A stretch of 64,000 bases of DNA from Flagellimonas marinaquae (GTDB lineage Bacteria; Bacteroidota; Bacteroidia; Flavobacteriales; Flavobacteriaceae). Made by a program: the position numbers and the translations under genes. The stretch is from positions 69,501 through 133,500 of the forward strand of contig NZ_RZMZ01000004.1 in assembly GCF_003992675.1 (NCBI RefSeq). Direction: 5' to 3'. The notes below the pieces were generated by a model, which worked only from the letters and a program-made list of their open reading frames with translations, had not been told where the DNA came from and ran no database searches. Below, one piece after another: positions 26,996 through 35,292 of this stretch (its first letter is position 1; every line of letters starts with the position of its first letter).

Positions 26996-27358
26996 ATGGA
27001 AACCTTTTTTAAAATTTTTGCCCTTGTATTCACGCTATTGTTCGGCTACGCCATGGTTGTTCAGTTCAATGACCCCGATGCCTTAAAATGGATTTTGATT
27101 TATTTGGCCGCCGCAGTGGCATCGGTGCTTTTCTTGTTGAAAAAAATGAAATCAGGTATCTTCTTTTTCCTTTCAGGCTTCTTTATCATGCTTTTCATTC
27201 TCTATTGGCCGGAAACCTGGGAAGGGGTTCAGTTGGACAATGGGATGAAAACCGTAAATATAGAGGAAGGTCGAGAGTCTTTAGGTTCTTTGATTGCGGG
27301 AATTGTGATGTTGGTGTATGGTTTTAGGATCCGTTTTAGCAACCGATCAAAAATCTAG
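26996..27358 (+). CDS. small TMEM220-like membrane protein at the end of the ebo operon
   Basis: A 120-residue protein with four predicted helices (about residues 5-22, 31-48, 52-70 and 95-113). The start METFFKIFALVF and the QFNDPDALKW motif are characteristic of the TMEM220 family. It begins three bases after eboF, so it is part of the same transcript, and its last 12 bases overlap the convergent dnaX end. A membrane protein beside the prenyltransferase is compatible with anchoring or moving a prenylated product; this is inferred. Confidence 0.75.
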   Translation: METFFKIFALVFTLLFGYAMVVQFNDPDALKWILIYLAAAVASVLFLLKKMKSGIFFFLSGFFIMLFILYWPETWEGVQLDNGMKTVNIEEGRESLGSLIAGIVMLVYGFRIRFSNRSKI

Positions 27359-29125
27359 GTCAAACTCTTTTCTAAGCAGGTCCAAGTTTGGGTTTTTCTC
27401 CCGTAGCTTTTCATATTTTTCTTGAGGGGTAAAGGCAAACTTTTTGGCTACTTCTTCGTTTACCGTAATATGTAGCGAGATGGAGTAGTTGTTCAACTTC
27501 TGTTTGAGGTAATCCAGCATCAAACTTTGTTCACGTTCTATTTCCTTTTTCATGGTACCATTGGGAAGCTCTATCCAAATAGTGTTTTCGTTCTTGAGCT
27601 TGGGTATATCGGTCTGTAGATTGCTTGCCAATATTTTTCTTCCCTGCTGCTCCAATTGGTGTACAAAATCATCCCAATGCTGTTGCATTTCCTTTTCTTC
27701 AAAGGCATCTTTGGGAAGGTCTTTCTCGTCAACACCAGGCGCTTTGGTGTTTTGATGCTGCTTTTTGACCTTGATACTGGACAGCGAAAGGCCAGACACC
27801 CGTTTTTCAGAACCTTTTATATTGATTTTTTTGGGTTGGTAAGCTTCTTCCGGCTCTTTTACCTTTTCTTTTTCTGGTTGCTTTTCAACCGCTATCTCTG
27901 TCTGATGCTCCATTTCTTGGACCGATGCCATCGTTTTTTGCTCTGGTCGTTTTACTTCTGAAGGAGTTTCGGAAGTATGGGTTTCAGCAGTTTCGATACC
28001 GTTTGTGGTAACTTTTTTCTCCTGAAAGCGTGAAGCCGGTATTATGAAATTAGAGTTTTTTTTTTCTCCATCGAAAGTGATGGACGCTAGCTTCATAAGA
28101 GTAAGTTCTACCAGTAGTCGCTGGTTTTTACTGGTCTTGTATTGTAAATCGCAATCGTTGGCCATGTCGAGTGCTTTCAATAAAAAAGCTTTGGATGCCT
28201 TTTTGGATTGCTCTTGATAATGTTTCACTACATCTTCGCCCACCTCCAATAAGCTGAGGGTATCTTTGTGTTGGCAAACCATTAAATCCCTGAAATGGGA
28301 AGCAAGTCCGGTTACAAAGTGATGTCCGTCAAAACCTAATGACAAGGTTTTGTTGAACAAGACCAATAGTTCGGGAATGTTGTTGTCCAGAATCAAATCG
28401 GTGGCGGAAAAATAAATGTCGTAGTCCAGTACGTTGAGGTTTTCCGTAACGGCCTTTCTGGTAAGCTCTTTTCCCGAAAAGCTGACTACCCTGTCAAAAA
28501 TGGATAACGCATCCCGCATGGCGCCGTCCGCTTTTTGGGCAATGATGTGCAAAGCGCTTTCCTCCGCTTGAATACCTTGTTGCTCTGCAATATATTTTAA
28601 ATATTCCGTAGCATCCTTTACAGTAATACGCTTAAAGTCAAAAATTTGACAACGTGAGAGGATGGTAGGGATGATTTTGTGTTTTTCCGTGGTCGCCAAA
28701 ATGAATATGGCGTGCTTTGGTGGTTCCTCCAAGGTCTTCAAAAAAGCGTTGAAGGCCGATTGGGAAAGCATGTGTACCTCGTCGATGATGTATACTTTGT
28801 ACTTTCCTGTCTGCGGAGGAATACGCACTTGGTCGATCAAGCTACGGATATCATCCACGGAATTGTTGGAAGCAGCATCGAGCTCAAAAATATTGAAGGC
28901 AAAATCCTCATCTTCCCGTTCGGTACCATCTTGGTTTATTTTTTTGGCCAAAATCCGCGCACAGGTTGTTTTGCCGACACCCCTAGGGCCACAGAACAAA
29001 AGGGCCTGCGCCAAATGGTTGTTCTCAATGGCATTAAGCAGGGTATTGGTAATGGACGATTGGCCCACGACATCCTTGAACGTCTGGGGTCTATATTTTC
29101 TAGCCGATACGATAAATGGTTCCAA
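27347..29125 (-). CDS. dnaX: DNA polymerase III gamma/tau subunit (TTG start)
   Basis: A 592-residue clamp-loader ATPase. Walker A is G46-PRGVGKT53, Walker B is IIDEVHML, and the SRC arginine finger is in ILSRCQIF. The zinc module usual in bacterial DnaX, four cysteines after Walker A, is absent: residues 64-77 are an acidic NQDGTEREDEDF segment. The C-terminal half (from about 370) is long, charged and variable, then ends in a conserved tail. No ATG or GTG fits the frame, so TTG at 29125, just behind a -7 element, is the start. Confidence 0.93.
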   Translation of the reverse strand: MEPFIVSARKYRPQTFKDVVGQSSITNTLLNAIENNHLAQALLFCGPRGVGKTTCARILAKKINQDGTEREDEDFAFNIFELDAASNNSVDDIRSLIDQVRIPPQTGKYKVYIIDEVHMLSQSAFNAFLKTLEEPPKHAIFILATTEKHKIIPTILSRCQIFDFKRITVKDATEYLKYIAEQQGIQAEESALHIIAQKADGAMRDALSIFDRVVSFSGKELTRKAVTENLNVLDYDIYFSATDLILDNNIPELLVLFNKTLSLGFDGHHFVTGLASHFRDLMVCQHKDTLSLLEVGEDVVKHYQEQSKKASKAFLLKALDMANDCDLQYKTSKNQRLLVELTLMKLASITFDGEKKNSNFIIPASRFQEKKVTTNGIETAETHTSETPSEVKRPEQKTMASVQEMEHQTEIAVEKQPEKEKVKEPEEAYQPKKINIKGSEKRVSGLSLSSIKVKKQHQNTKAPGVDEKDLPKDAFEEKEMQQHWDDFVHQLEQQGRKILASNLQTDIPKLKNENTIWIELPNGTMKKEIEREQSLMLDYLKQKLNNYSISLHITVNEEVAKKFAFTPQEKYEKLREKNPNLDLLRKEFDLDF

Positions 29126-29148
29126 TGCTGGGAAAAATAGATTTCATA

Positions 29149-29156
29149 CAAATATA
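29149..29156 (-). promoter_or_regulatory. -7 element for dnaX
   Basis: On the minus strand it reads TATATTTG (TAnnTTTG). Transcription would start around 29142, leaving a leader of about 17 bases before the TTG start at 29125. A -33 TTG is not evident. Confidence 0.55.
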
Positions 29157-29221
29157 AAAATAGCAGCGGCGAAAGTTATCCGTAAGTGAAGAGTTACCCC
29201 TTTTTTTATTAACAATTGGAT

Positions 29222-29229
29222 TACCTTTG
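29222..29229 (+). promoter_or_regulatory. -7 element for rnpB
   Basis: TACCTTTG (TAnnTTTG) ends five bases before the first base of the RNase P RNA, the spacing expected for a direct start at the mature 5' end. No convincing -33 element. Confidence 0.65.
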
Positions 29230-29233
29230 CAGT

Positions 29234-29604
29234 AAGCAGGCCACCTTATCGCCGTGTACTGAACGTGTTTCAGTGCCTTCATGGGAATCACACCGATTCC
29301 CTTGGAGGTCCCAGATCAAGTCTGGAACAAGGAGGAAAGTCCGGACACCATAGTGCGGCATAGCGGGTAACGCCCGTCCGCCGAAAGGCGAGGACCAGTG
29401 CAACAGAAAGCAAGTACAGTTCGGCTGTAGTGAAATCAGGTAAACTCTATGCGGTGAAACGTCATGTAAACCAATGTTTGAGGGCTGCACGCCCGAGTTG
29501 GAGGGTAGGCGGTTGGAACACTTGGGCAACCATTTGTCTAGATAAATGATAAGGAATTCCCGAAGTTGATTCGGGATTCACAGAATCCGGCTTATGGCCT
29601 GCTT
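29234..29604 (+). ncRNA. rnpB: RNase P RNA component, bacterial class A
   Basis: The conserved core is present: the GAGGAAAGTCCGGACACC block near 29330-29350, CGAGGACCAGTGCAACAGAAAG-type P10-P12 segments near 29388-29410, AGGTAAACTC, and the 3' core ACAGAATCCGGCTTA near 29580-29595. The P1 stem is a perfect 10-bp pairing of AAGCAGGCCA (29234-29243) with TGGCCTGCTT (29595-29604). This ribozyme removes 5' leaders of tRNA precursors. The 3' end touches the last base of rsmD on the other strand; the P1 stem followed by TTATT may act as terminator. Confidence 0.95.
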
Positions 29605-30150
29605 TTATTCTTCTTTTTCTTCAAAAAAACTGAAAATGCTTCCCCCATATTTTCTTTGTTCTGAAAATTTTGGATGTTCGGAAAGATTGGTTTGCTCAGA
29701 ATGTTCGATGATCAAAACCCCATCGGGGAGCAAAAGATTTTTTGCAAAGACCAAATCTGCAATTTTCAAAAATTGTATGGTATCAAAATCATAAGGTGGG
29801 TCGGCAAAAATGAGGTCGAATTGTTCCGATGCACCTTCCAAAAATTTATAAACGTCCGATTTGATGGTATTAATGGAAAAATCGAGTTCACTTGAAGTTT
29901 TGGAGATGTACCTTACGCATCCCGGGAAGCTGTCCACGGCCGTAATCTTTTCTGTGCCTCGTGAAGCAAGTTCAAAACTTATGTTTCCTGTACCTGAAAA
30001 TAGATCGAGTACTTTAAGTTCATCAAAATAAAAGCGGTTGTTCAAAATATTGAACAATGCTTCCTTGGCCATGTCGGTTGTGGGCCGGACAGGCAGTTTC
30101 TTTGGTGCTGTCAATCGCTTTCCTTTATATTTCCCAGAAATAATGCGCAT
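29605..30150 (-). CDS. rsmD: 16S rRNA (guanine966-N2)-methyltransferase RsmD-like
   Basis: A 181-residue class I methyltransferase. SAM-binding is shown by LFSGTGN at residues 50-56, and the amino-methylating DPPY motif is at 117-120. It begins with the family signature MRIISGKYKGKRL. It follows the DUF3822 gene without gap (its ATG directly precedes the neighbour stop), making a three-gene minus-strand operon with the membrane protein at 30966-31703. Confidence 0.94.
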   Translation of the reverse strand: MRIISGKYKGKRLTAPKKLPVRPTTDMAKEALFNILNNRFYFDELKVLDLFSGTGNISFELASRGTEKITAVDSFPGCVRYISKTSSELDFSINTIKSDVYKFLEGASEQFDLIFADPPYDFDTIQFLKIADLVFAKNLLLPDGVLIIEHSEQTNLSEHPKFSEQRKYGGSIFSFFEEKEE

Positions 30151-30927
30151 TTAAAGCGAGCTTAAAATGGAAAAGTCAATGCTTTCGTTTTCCAATTGTT
30201 CTAAAGGAAAGGAAGGATTGCTCGGTACAAACACGGAGACGTTTTTGATGTATTGGTAGCAGAGGTCGTAAATGGGGTCACCTACTTCAATGGCACCGAA
30301 GAGTTTCAGCTGTGCACTTTCGAGGTCTATTTGCAATTGTTCCAAACTGAACAACACATAGTATAGAAAATCTTCTTTGGTCTTGTATTCGAATTGGTTG
30401 TAGAACAGCAGCTTTTTATCTGATATCACCATCATTTCCATCTCCCCCGTTGAGACTTGTATATAACAAATGGGTTCGGTTCCGGTCCTGTTTTGGTTCA
30501 AAAGCGTGTTGATAAGGACTGTACCGCTATGCTTGAACTCAAATTCGCCAAAAAGTTCAAAAATATAGTTGTTGACATTGGTGTAGGGGACATACACATT
30601 GATGATTTCCTGGTTCGGTATCTCATCATAGGCAATCAAATCGTTCGCCATGATTTTGGTGTTGAACTTCAAGTAGTTCGGCAGCTCTTCTTTGTTAAAA
30701 AGTGGTTTGGGGACCAGTCCAAACAAGTTGTTTTTATGAATGACCATAACTTCTGAAAAGTTTTGCCCCACATTACCTTGTTTCCCCAACTTTTCCTTCA
30801 GTTCCTTGAGCATCAGATAGGGGGTAAGTTGTGATTTGAAGTTTACCCTTTCAAAAGCAAGGATTTTCTGGGTGATGGTATCCAGTACACAAAAAGAAAG
30901 TCCATTCAAGCCAGCTTGAATGGACAA
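30151..30927 (-). CDS. DUF3822 family protein (TTG or other non-ATG start)
   Basis: A protein of at least 258 residues with the DUF3822 start SIQAGLNGLSFCVLD. The family has an actin-like/ASKHA appearance and is common beside rsmD in Bacteroidota; its function is not known. No ATG is in frame at the conserved start. TTG at 30927 is the nearest candidate, but coding-like sequence (VQDNTNSTHRK) continues upstream to an ATA at 30963, overlapping the stop of the previous gene, so the true start could be upstream with a rare initiator. Confidence 0.8.
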   Translation of the reverse strand: MSIQAGLNGLSFCVLDTITQKILAFERVNFKSQLTPYLMLKELKEKLGKQGNVGQNFSEVMVIHKNNLFGLVPKPLFNKEELPNYLKFNTKIMANDLIAYDEIPNQEIINVYVPYTNVNNYIFELFGEFEFKHSGTVLINTLLNQNRTGTEPICYIQVSTGEMEMMVISDKKLLFYNQFEYKTKEDFLYYVLFSLEQLQIDLESAQLKLFGAIEVGDPIYDLCYQYIKNVSVFVPSNPSFPLEQLENESIDFSILSSL

Positions 30928-30965
30928 TTTTCTATGGGTGCTATTTGTGTTGTCCTGTACTATAG

Positions 30966-31703
30966 CTAGTTGTTCTTTTTCCTGTCGTAAACAGGTGGCC
31001 AGTTACCGTTGGTACTAACATCGGTCAATGAGCCTACTTTTATTTCTGTGCCGTTTACCTCTTCCACACTTTGGTAAGAGTTTTCTTTTTCAACCAAATC
31101 TTGTGGCTGGTCATAAAGCACTACGTTCTTTTTTACTTTGGCTTCGAAAACAGGGGCTTTGTAGCCACTCTTATCAATGATGTCCGCCTTCATCTCAAAC
31201 TTCTCATCGTTCTGCGCATAAGGTACATTCATCATGGTTTTGTAACGGTCGTCCGCTCCAAAAAGGGAATCCTTAACCTTTACGGTACCCAAGGTGTCTA
31301 TGATAACCGTATCTTGTTGCATCTCAATTTGATATACTCGATCGTATCTCATAAAAGAGGAATCACGCTGGGTGGTGATGGTGTAATTACCGGTATCGAT
31401 GAACTTGATCAAGCTTTCAAAATTATTTGCGTATTTTCCGTTCACCGTTTTGTAGGCTTCCTGAGAATCCCTGATGTCTTTTAGTTTGTTGATTACCTTG
31501 GCAAATCTTTCGTTCCTTACCTTGTTGAATTCAATTGGGGCGTTGATGGAATCGTATATTTTGAATCCTAGGAAAATGCTCAAAATTCCAAAGAGAATCA
31601 CCAATATCGGCTTCACTTTTTGAGGTAAAAATCTATCGATCAAGAAAACAAGCCCTACGGTCACAAGGCATATTAAAACAACAATAAGAATTAAGTTTAA
31701 CAT
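30966..31703 (-). CDS. conserved membrane protein of unknown function
   Basis: A 245-residue protein with two N-terminal transmembrane helices (about residues 3-23 and 32-52), followed by a soluble domain of 190 residues rich in charged residues (KDIRDSQEAYKTVNGKYANNF, DTVIIDTLGTVKVKDSLFG). The first gene of the operon with DUF3822 and rsmD. I do not recognise the soluble domain. It resembles flavobacterial hypothetical proteins with no assigned role. Confidence 0.7.
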   Translation of the reverse strand: MLNLILIVVLICLVTVGLVFLIDRFLPQKVKPILVILFGILSIFLGFKIYDSINAPIEFNKVRNERFAKVINKLKDIRDSQEAYKTVNGKYANNFESLIKFIDTGNYTITTQRDSSFMRYDRVYQIEMQQDTVIIDTLGTVKVKDSLFGADDRYKTMMNVPYAQNDEKFEMKADIIDKSGYKAPVFEAKVKKNVVLYDQPQDLVEKENSYQSVEEVNGTEIKVGSLTDVSTNGNWPPVYDRKKNN

Positions 31704-31810
31704 ATCTGATACTGTCTTTCAAAGTTAATTTAGTGGTTACAGACAAATCTACAATATTTTTTTTATTGGGAAACTTTTTGCTTTAAAAAAGACCACTATA
31801 TTTAGGCTCC

Positions 31811-33244
31811 ATGAATGATGCTACCGTACCTACATTTTTAAAAATATTAACCGATAAATTCCCCCATGCGCCTACCTTAAAACAGGATGTTGCACTTAAT
31901 AAGCTGGCTAACTTTGTATTAGGAAAACAAAAGGACAATGTATTTCTTTTAAAGGGATTTGCGGGCACAGGAAAAACGACCTTGGTAGCCACTTTGGTGA
32001 GTAGTTTATGGAAGGTAAAAATGAGTGCGGTATTAATGGCCCCTACAGGTAGAGCCGCCAAAGTCATGTCGGTTTATTCAGGTAACAAGGCGTACACCAT
32101 TCATAAAAAGATATATTTTCCCAAAAAGCAGTCGGGCGGGGGCATTCAATTTGTTTTGGCTCCGAACAAGCACCGCAACACCATTTTTATTGTGGACGAA
32201 GCCTCGATGATACCCGATACCCCAGCAGACTCCAAGCTGTTCGACAACGGTTCCCTTTTAGATGACCTGATGCAATACGTGCATTCGGGCCATAATTGTA
32301 AATTGATATTGATAGGGGATACTGCTCAGCTACCTCCCGTAAAATTGGAACTTAGCCCAGCATTGGATGAGGACCGTTTATCCTTGAACTATAATAAGGA
32401 TGTCGAATGTTTGGAACTTGACGAGGTGATGCGTCAAGCGGGGGATTCCGGTATTCTTTATAATGCCACCAACCTTCGTGAGCAATTGCAATCTGAGTTT
32501 TTTGAGGATTTCAAGTTCGAGCTCAACCCATATACCGATATCGTTAGGTTGATTGATGGCAACGAAATCCAAGAGGCTATTGACTCGTCCTATAGTGAAA
32601 ACGGGAAGGAGCAAACGGCCATTATCGTGCGTTCCAACAAAAGGGCCAATTTGTACAATCAAAATATTCGGGAACGTATCCTTTTTTTGGACAATGAGAT
32701 TGCCGTTGGTGATTATATGATGGTGGTCAAGAACAATTACTTTTGGTTAAAACCCAATTCCGAGGCAGGGTTTATTGCCAATGGTGATATTATCGAAGTG
32801 CTAGAGCTGTTTGCGATTAAGGAACTCTACGGATTCAAGTTCGCCGAGGTAAAGGTAAAGATGGTAGATTATCCCAATCAAAGACCTTTTGAGACGGTTT
32901 TGCTATTGGATACCATAACCGCCGAAACACCATCGCTTTCTTATGAGGATGGAAACAAGCTCTATCAGGAGGTGATGAAGGACTATGCCCATGAAAAAAC
33001 CAAATACCGTAAGTTTTTGGGTGTCAAAAACAACAAGTTTTTCAACGCCCTGCAAGTGAAGTTCTCTTATGCAATCACCTGCCATAAATCCCAAGGAGGC
33101 CAGTGGGATACGGTGTTCGTGGAGCAGCCCTACCTGCCCAACGGCGTGGACAAGGATTACCTACGGTGGTTATACACAGCCGTAACGCGCGCTGAGCGTC
33201 AACTCTATTTAATAGGATTCAAGGATGATTTTTTTCTTGGCTAG
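31811..33244 (+). CDS. SF1B helicase (RecD/Pif1-like AAA ATPase)
   Basis: A 477-residue ATPase. Walker A is G49-FAGTGKTT57, motif II is the IFIVDEASMIPD segment, and the C-terminal part has the UvrD_C_2 pattern (SYAITCHKSQGGQWDTVFVEQP, then RWLYTAVTRAE). This arrangement, without a RecBCD partner, fits the small Dda/RecD2-like 5'-3' helicases of Bacteroidota. Probable role is DNA repair or fork restart. It lies next to and divergent from the membrane protein gene at 30966. Confidence 0.9.
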   Translation: MNDATVPTFLKILTDKFPHAPTLKQDVALNKLANFVLGKQKDNVFLLKGFAGTGKTTLVATLVSSLWKVKMSAVLMAPTGRAAKVMSVYSGNKAYTIHKKIYFPKKQSGGGIQFVLAPNKHRNTIFIVDEASMIPDTPADSKLFDNGSLLDDLMQYVHSGHNCKLILIGDTAQLPPVKLELSPALDEDRLSLNYNKDVECLELDEVMRQAGDSGILYNATNLREQLQSEFFEDFKFELNPYTDIVRLIDGNEIQEAIDSSYSENGKEQTAIIVRSNKRANLYNQNIRERILFLDNEIAVGDYMMVVKNNYFWLKPNSEAGFIANGDIIEVLELFAIKELYGFKFAEVKVKMVDYPNQRPFETVLLLDTITAETPSLSYEDGNKLYQEVMKDYAHEKTKYRKFLGVKNNKFFNALQVKFSYAITCHKSQGGQWDTVFVEQPYLPNGVDKDYLRWLYTAVTRAERQLYLIGFKDDFFLG

Positions 33245-33268
33245 GAAAAGGCTAATTTAGACATCGAC

Positions 33269-33841
33269 ATGAACATTGAACCAGACACCATAATAAGTTT
33301 ATTCCTAGGAATTGGGTTGGCCGCCTCCGCCGGTTTTCGTGTTTTTTTACCCCTTTTTGCGCTTAGTTTTGCGGCATATTTGGGGGTATGGGAACTGAAC
33401 GATAATTGGCAATGGATAGGTAGTCTTACCGCTCTCATCACCTTGGGAATCGCCACGGTGGTTGAAATCTTTGCGTATTTCATACCTTGGGTAGACAATG
33501 CCCTGGATACCATAGCCCTACCTTTAGCTGGGATAGCGGGTACCGCCGCAGTGGTCTCCACGGCAAGCAATATGGATCCGGTTATTACATGGTCCTTGGC
33601 CATTATTGCGGGTGGAGGAACCGCTACGGCCATCAAAGGTGCGAATGCAACAGGGAGGTTGGCTTCAACAGGGGCTACAGGTGGATTGGCAAACCCATTG
33701 GTGTCGACCGTTGAAACAGGAGCAGCCGTTGCCGTGAGTACCGCCTCCATTTTAGTGCCACCCATTGCTGCGATATTGGTCATCATCATTTTGCTGATCA
33801 TCTTTAGGATCTACCGAAAAATTCGACCCAAAGCCAAATAA
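33269..33841 (+). CDS. DUF4126 family membrane protein
   Basis: A 190-residue, very hydrophobic protein with four or five predicted helices and the DUF4126 motifs (GLAASAGFRVFLPLF, WVDNALDTIALPLAGIAGT, ATGGLANPLVS). No function is known for the family. The gene sits between the helicase and kdsB on the same strand; whether it belongs to the kds transcript is uncertain (27-base gap). A long open frame opposite it on the minus strand is a shadow. Confidence 0.8.
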   Translation: MNIEPDTIISLFLGIGLAASAGFRVFLPLFALSFAAYLGVWELNDNWQWIGSLTALITLGIATVVEIFAYFIPWVDNALDTIALPLAGIAGTAAVVSTASNMDPVITWSLAIIAGGGTATAIKGANATGRLASTGATGGLANPLVSTVETGAAVAVSTASILVPPIAAILVIIILLIIFRIYRKIRPKAK

Positions 33842-33868
33842 AACCTTGTTCAAACCAAAAACTAAAAA

Positions 33869-34597
33869 GTGAAGATAATTTCCATGATTCCCGCCCGCTA
33901 TCAAGCCTCGCGCTTTCCTGCCAAATTAATGCAGGACCTCGGAGGGAAGCCCGTTATTGTAAGGACCTACGAAGCTGCAGTCAATACCGGACTGTTCGAC
34001 GAAGTATTTGTGGTGACCGATAGTACAGTGATTGCAGAAGTCATCCAGAACATTGGCGGAAAGGTCATCATGAGCAAGAGAACGCATGAAAGCGGCAGTG
34101 ATAGAATCGCCGAAGCTGTGGAAGATATGGATGTGGATGTGGTGATCAATGTGCAAGGGGATGAGCCCTTTATTGATGCCGATAGTTTGGGCAAAATCAT
34201 CACGGTGTTTAAAAATGATACTGAGCAAGAAATTGATTTGGGTTCGTTGATGACTCCGATTAGCGATTGGGACGAAATCTCTAACCCCAATACTGTAAAG
34301 GTCGTTGTGGACAATCAGGGTTTTGCATTGTATTTTTCACGTTCCCCGATTCCTTATCCACGTGACGAGAAGGTTGATGCCACCTATTACAAACATAAAG
34401 GCGTCTATGTGTTCAGAAAAAGGGCGTTGATGGATTTTCAAAAATTGCCCATGTTACCTTTGGAGGCCAAGGAAAAAATAGAGGCCATACGCTTTTTGGA
34501 GTATGGCAAAAAAATAAAAATGGTAGAGACCCATGTCACCGGTATCGAAATTGATACGCCAGAAGACTTGGAACGTGCACGAAAAGTATGGAAGTAG
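33869..34597 (+). CDS. kdsB: 3-deoxy-manno-octulosonate cytidylyltransferase (GTG start)
   Basis: A 242-residue nucleotidyltransferase that activates Kdo (or 8-amino-Kdo) as its CMP derivative for lipopolysaccharide core synthesis. It starts at GTG with [20 protein letters not shown], then contains the CTP site and the NVQGDEPFI and [14 protein letters not shown] motifs. It overlaps the HAD phosphatase by 10 bases. The KdnB-like oxidase two genes on raises the chance that the real substrate is the 8-amino derivative. Confidence 0.93.
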   Translation: MKIISMIPARYQASRFPAKLMQDLGGKPVIVRTYEAAVNTGLFDEVFVVTDSTVIAEVIQNIGGKVIMSKRTHESGSDRIAEAVEDMDVDVVINVQGDEPFIDADSLGKIITVFKNDTEQEIDLGSLMTPISDWDEISNPNTVKVVVDNQGFALYFSRSPIPYPRDEKVDATYYKHKGVYVFRKRALMDFQKLPMLPLEAKEKIEAIRFLEYGKKIKMVETHVTGIEIDTPEDLERARKVWK

Positions 34598-35292
34598 ATT
34601 TCAGCAACATAAAAACCATTGGCTTTGATGCAGACGATACCCTTTGGGTCAACGAGACCTATTTTAGGGATACCGAAGAAAAGTTCGCGGAATTACTGGA
34701 AGGGTATGAAACCAAGAACAAGATAGACCAAGAGCTATTTAAAATGGAAATGGCCAATCTGGACAGTTATGGATATGGTATCAAGGGATTTATGCTTTCC
34801 ATGATTGAATCCGCATTGGACCTTTCCAATAATAAGGTCCCACAAGAGACCATTGCACAGATTTTGGAACTTGGTAAAAAAATGATCACGCATCCCGTGG
34901 AGCTGCTCGATGGGGTAGAGGAAGTGCTTTCCAAACTATCAGGAAAATACAGGTTGATCGTGCTAACCAAAGGTGATCTTTTAGATCAGGAACGAAAGTT
35001 GGAAAGATCGGGACTTTCCCAATACTTTCATCATGTAGAGGTATTGAGCGATAAAAAGGAAAGCAATTACAAAAACCTGCTGGACCACTTGAACATCGAT
35101 GTCAAGGAATTTTTGATGATAGGAAACTCCCTAAAGTCGGATGTATTGCCTATCTTGAATATTGGAGCGCAAGCGGTACATGTGCCCTTTCATACCACTT
35201 GGGCCCATGAGATGGTATCGGAAGACGAAATGGTCAACAATCACTTGAAATTGAATCGTCTAAGAGATATTTTGAAGTATTTGGACAACTAA
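34588..35292 (+). CDS. HAD-family phosphatase between kdsB and a KdnB-like gene
   Basis: A 234-residue haloacid dehalogenase superfamily protein. Motif I is DADDTLW (nucleophile Asp at residue about 15), motif II the T in LTKGD, and motif IV GNSLKSD. It resembles YjjG-type nucleotidases. The family could supply Kdo-8-phosphate phosphatase activity, but the standard KdsC is a different, smaller subfamily, so I do not name it. It overlaps kdsB and is adjacent to the KdnB-like gene (stop at 35292, ATG at 35293). Confidence 0.8.
   Translation: MEVDFSNIKTIGFDADDTLWVNETYFRDTEEKFAELLEGYETKNKIDQELFKMEMANLDSYGYGIKGFMLSMIESALDLSNNKVPQETIAQILELGKKMITHPVELLDGVEEVLSKLSGKYRLIVLTKGDLLDQERKLERSGLSQYFHHVEVLSDKKESNYKNLLDHLNIDVKEFLMIGNSLKSDVLPILNIGAQAVHVPFHTTWAHEMVSEDEMVNNHLKLNRLRDILKYLDN

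Noticed and set aside
29221..29529. 102-codon minus-strand frame over the RNase P region
   Set aside because: The region is a structured RNA (rnpB) with perfect P1 pairing and conserved core; the frame is accidental.
33241..33801. 186-codon minus-strand frame opposite DUF4126
   Set aside because: Low-complexity alanine-rich antisense of a hydrophobic membrane protein gene.
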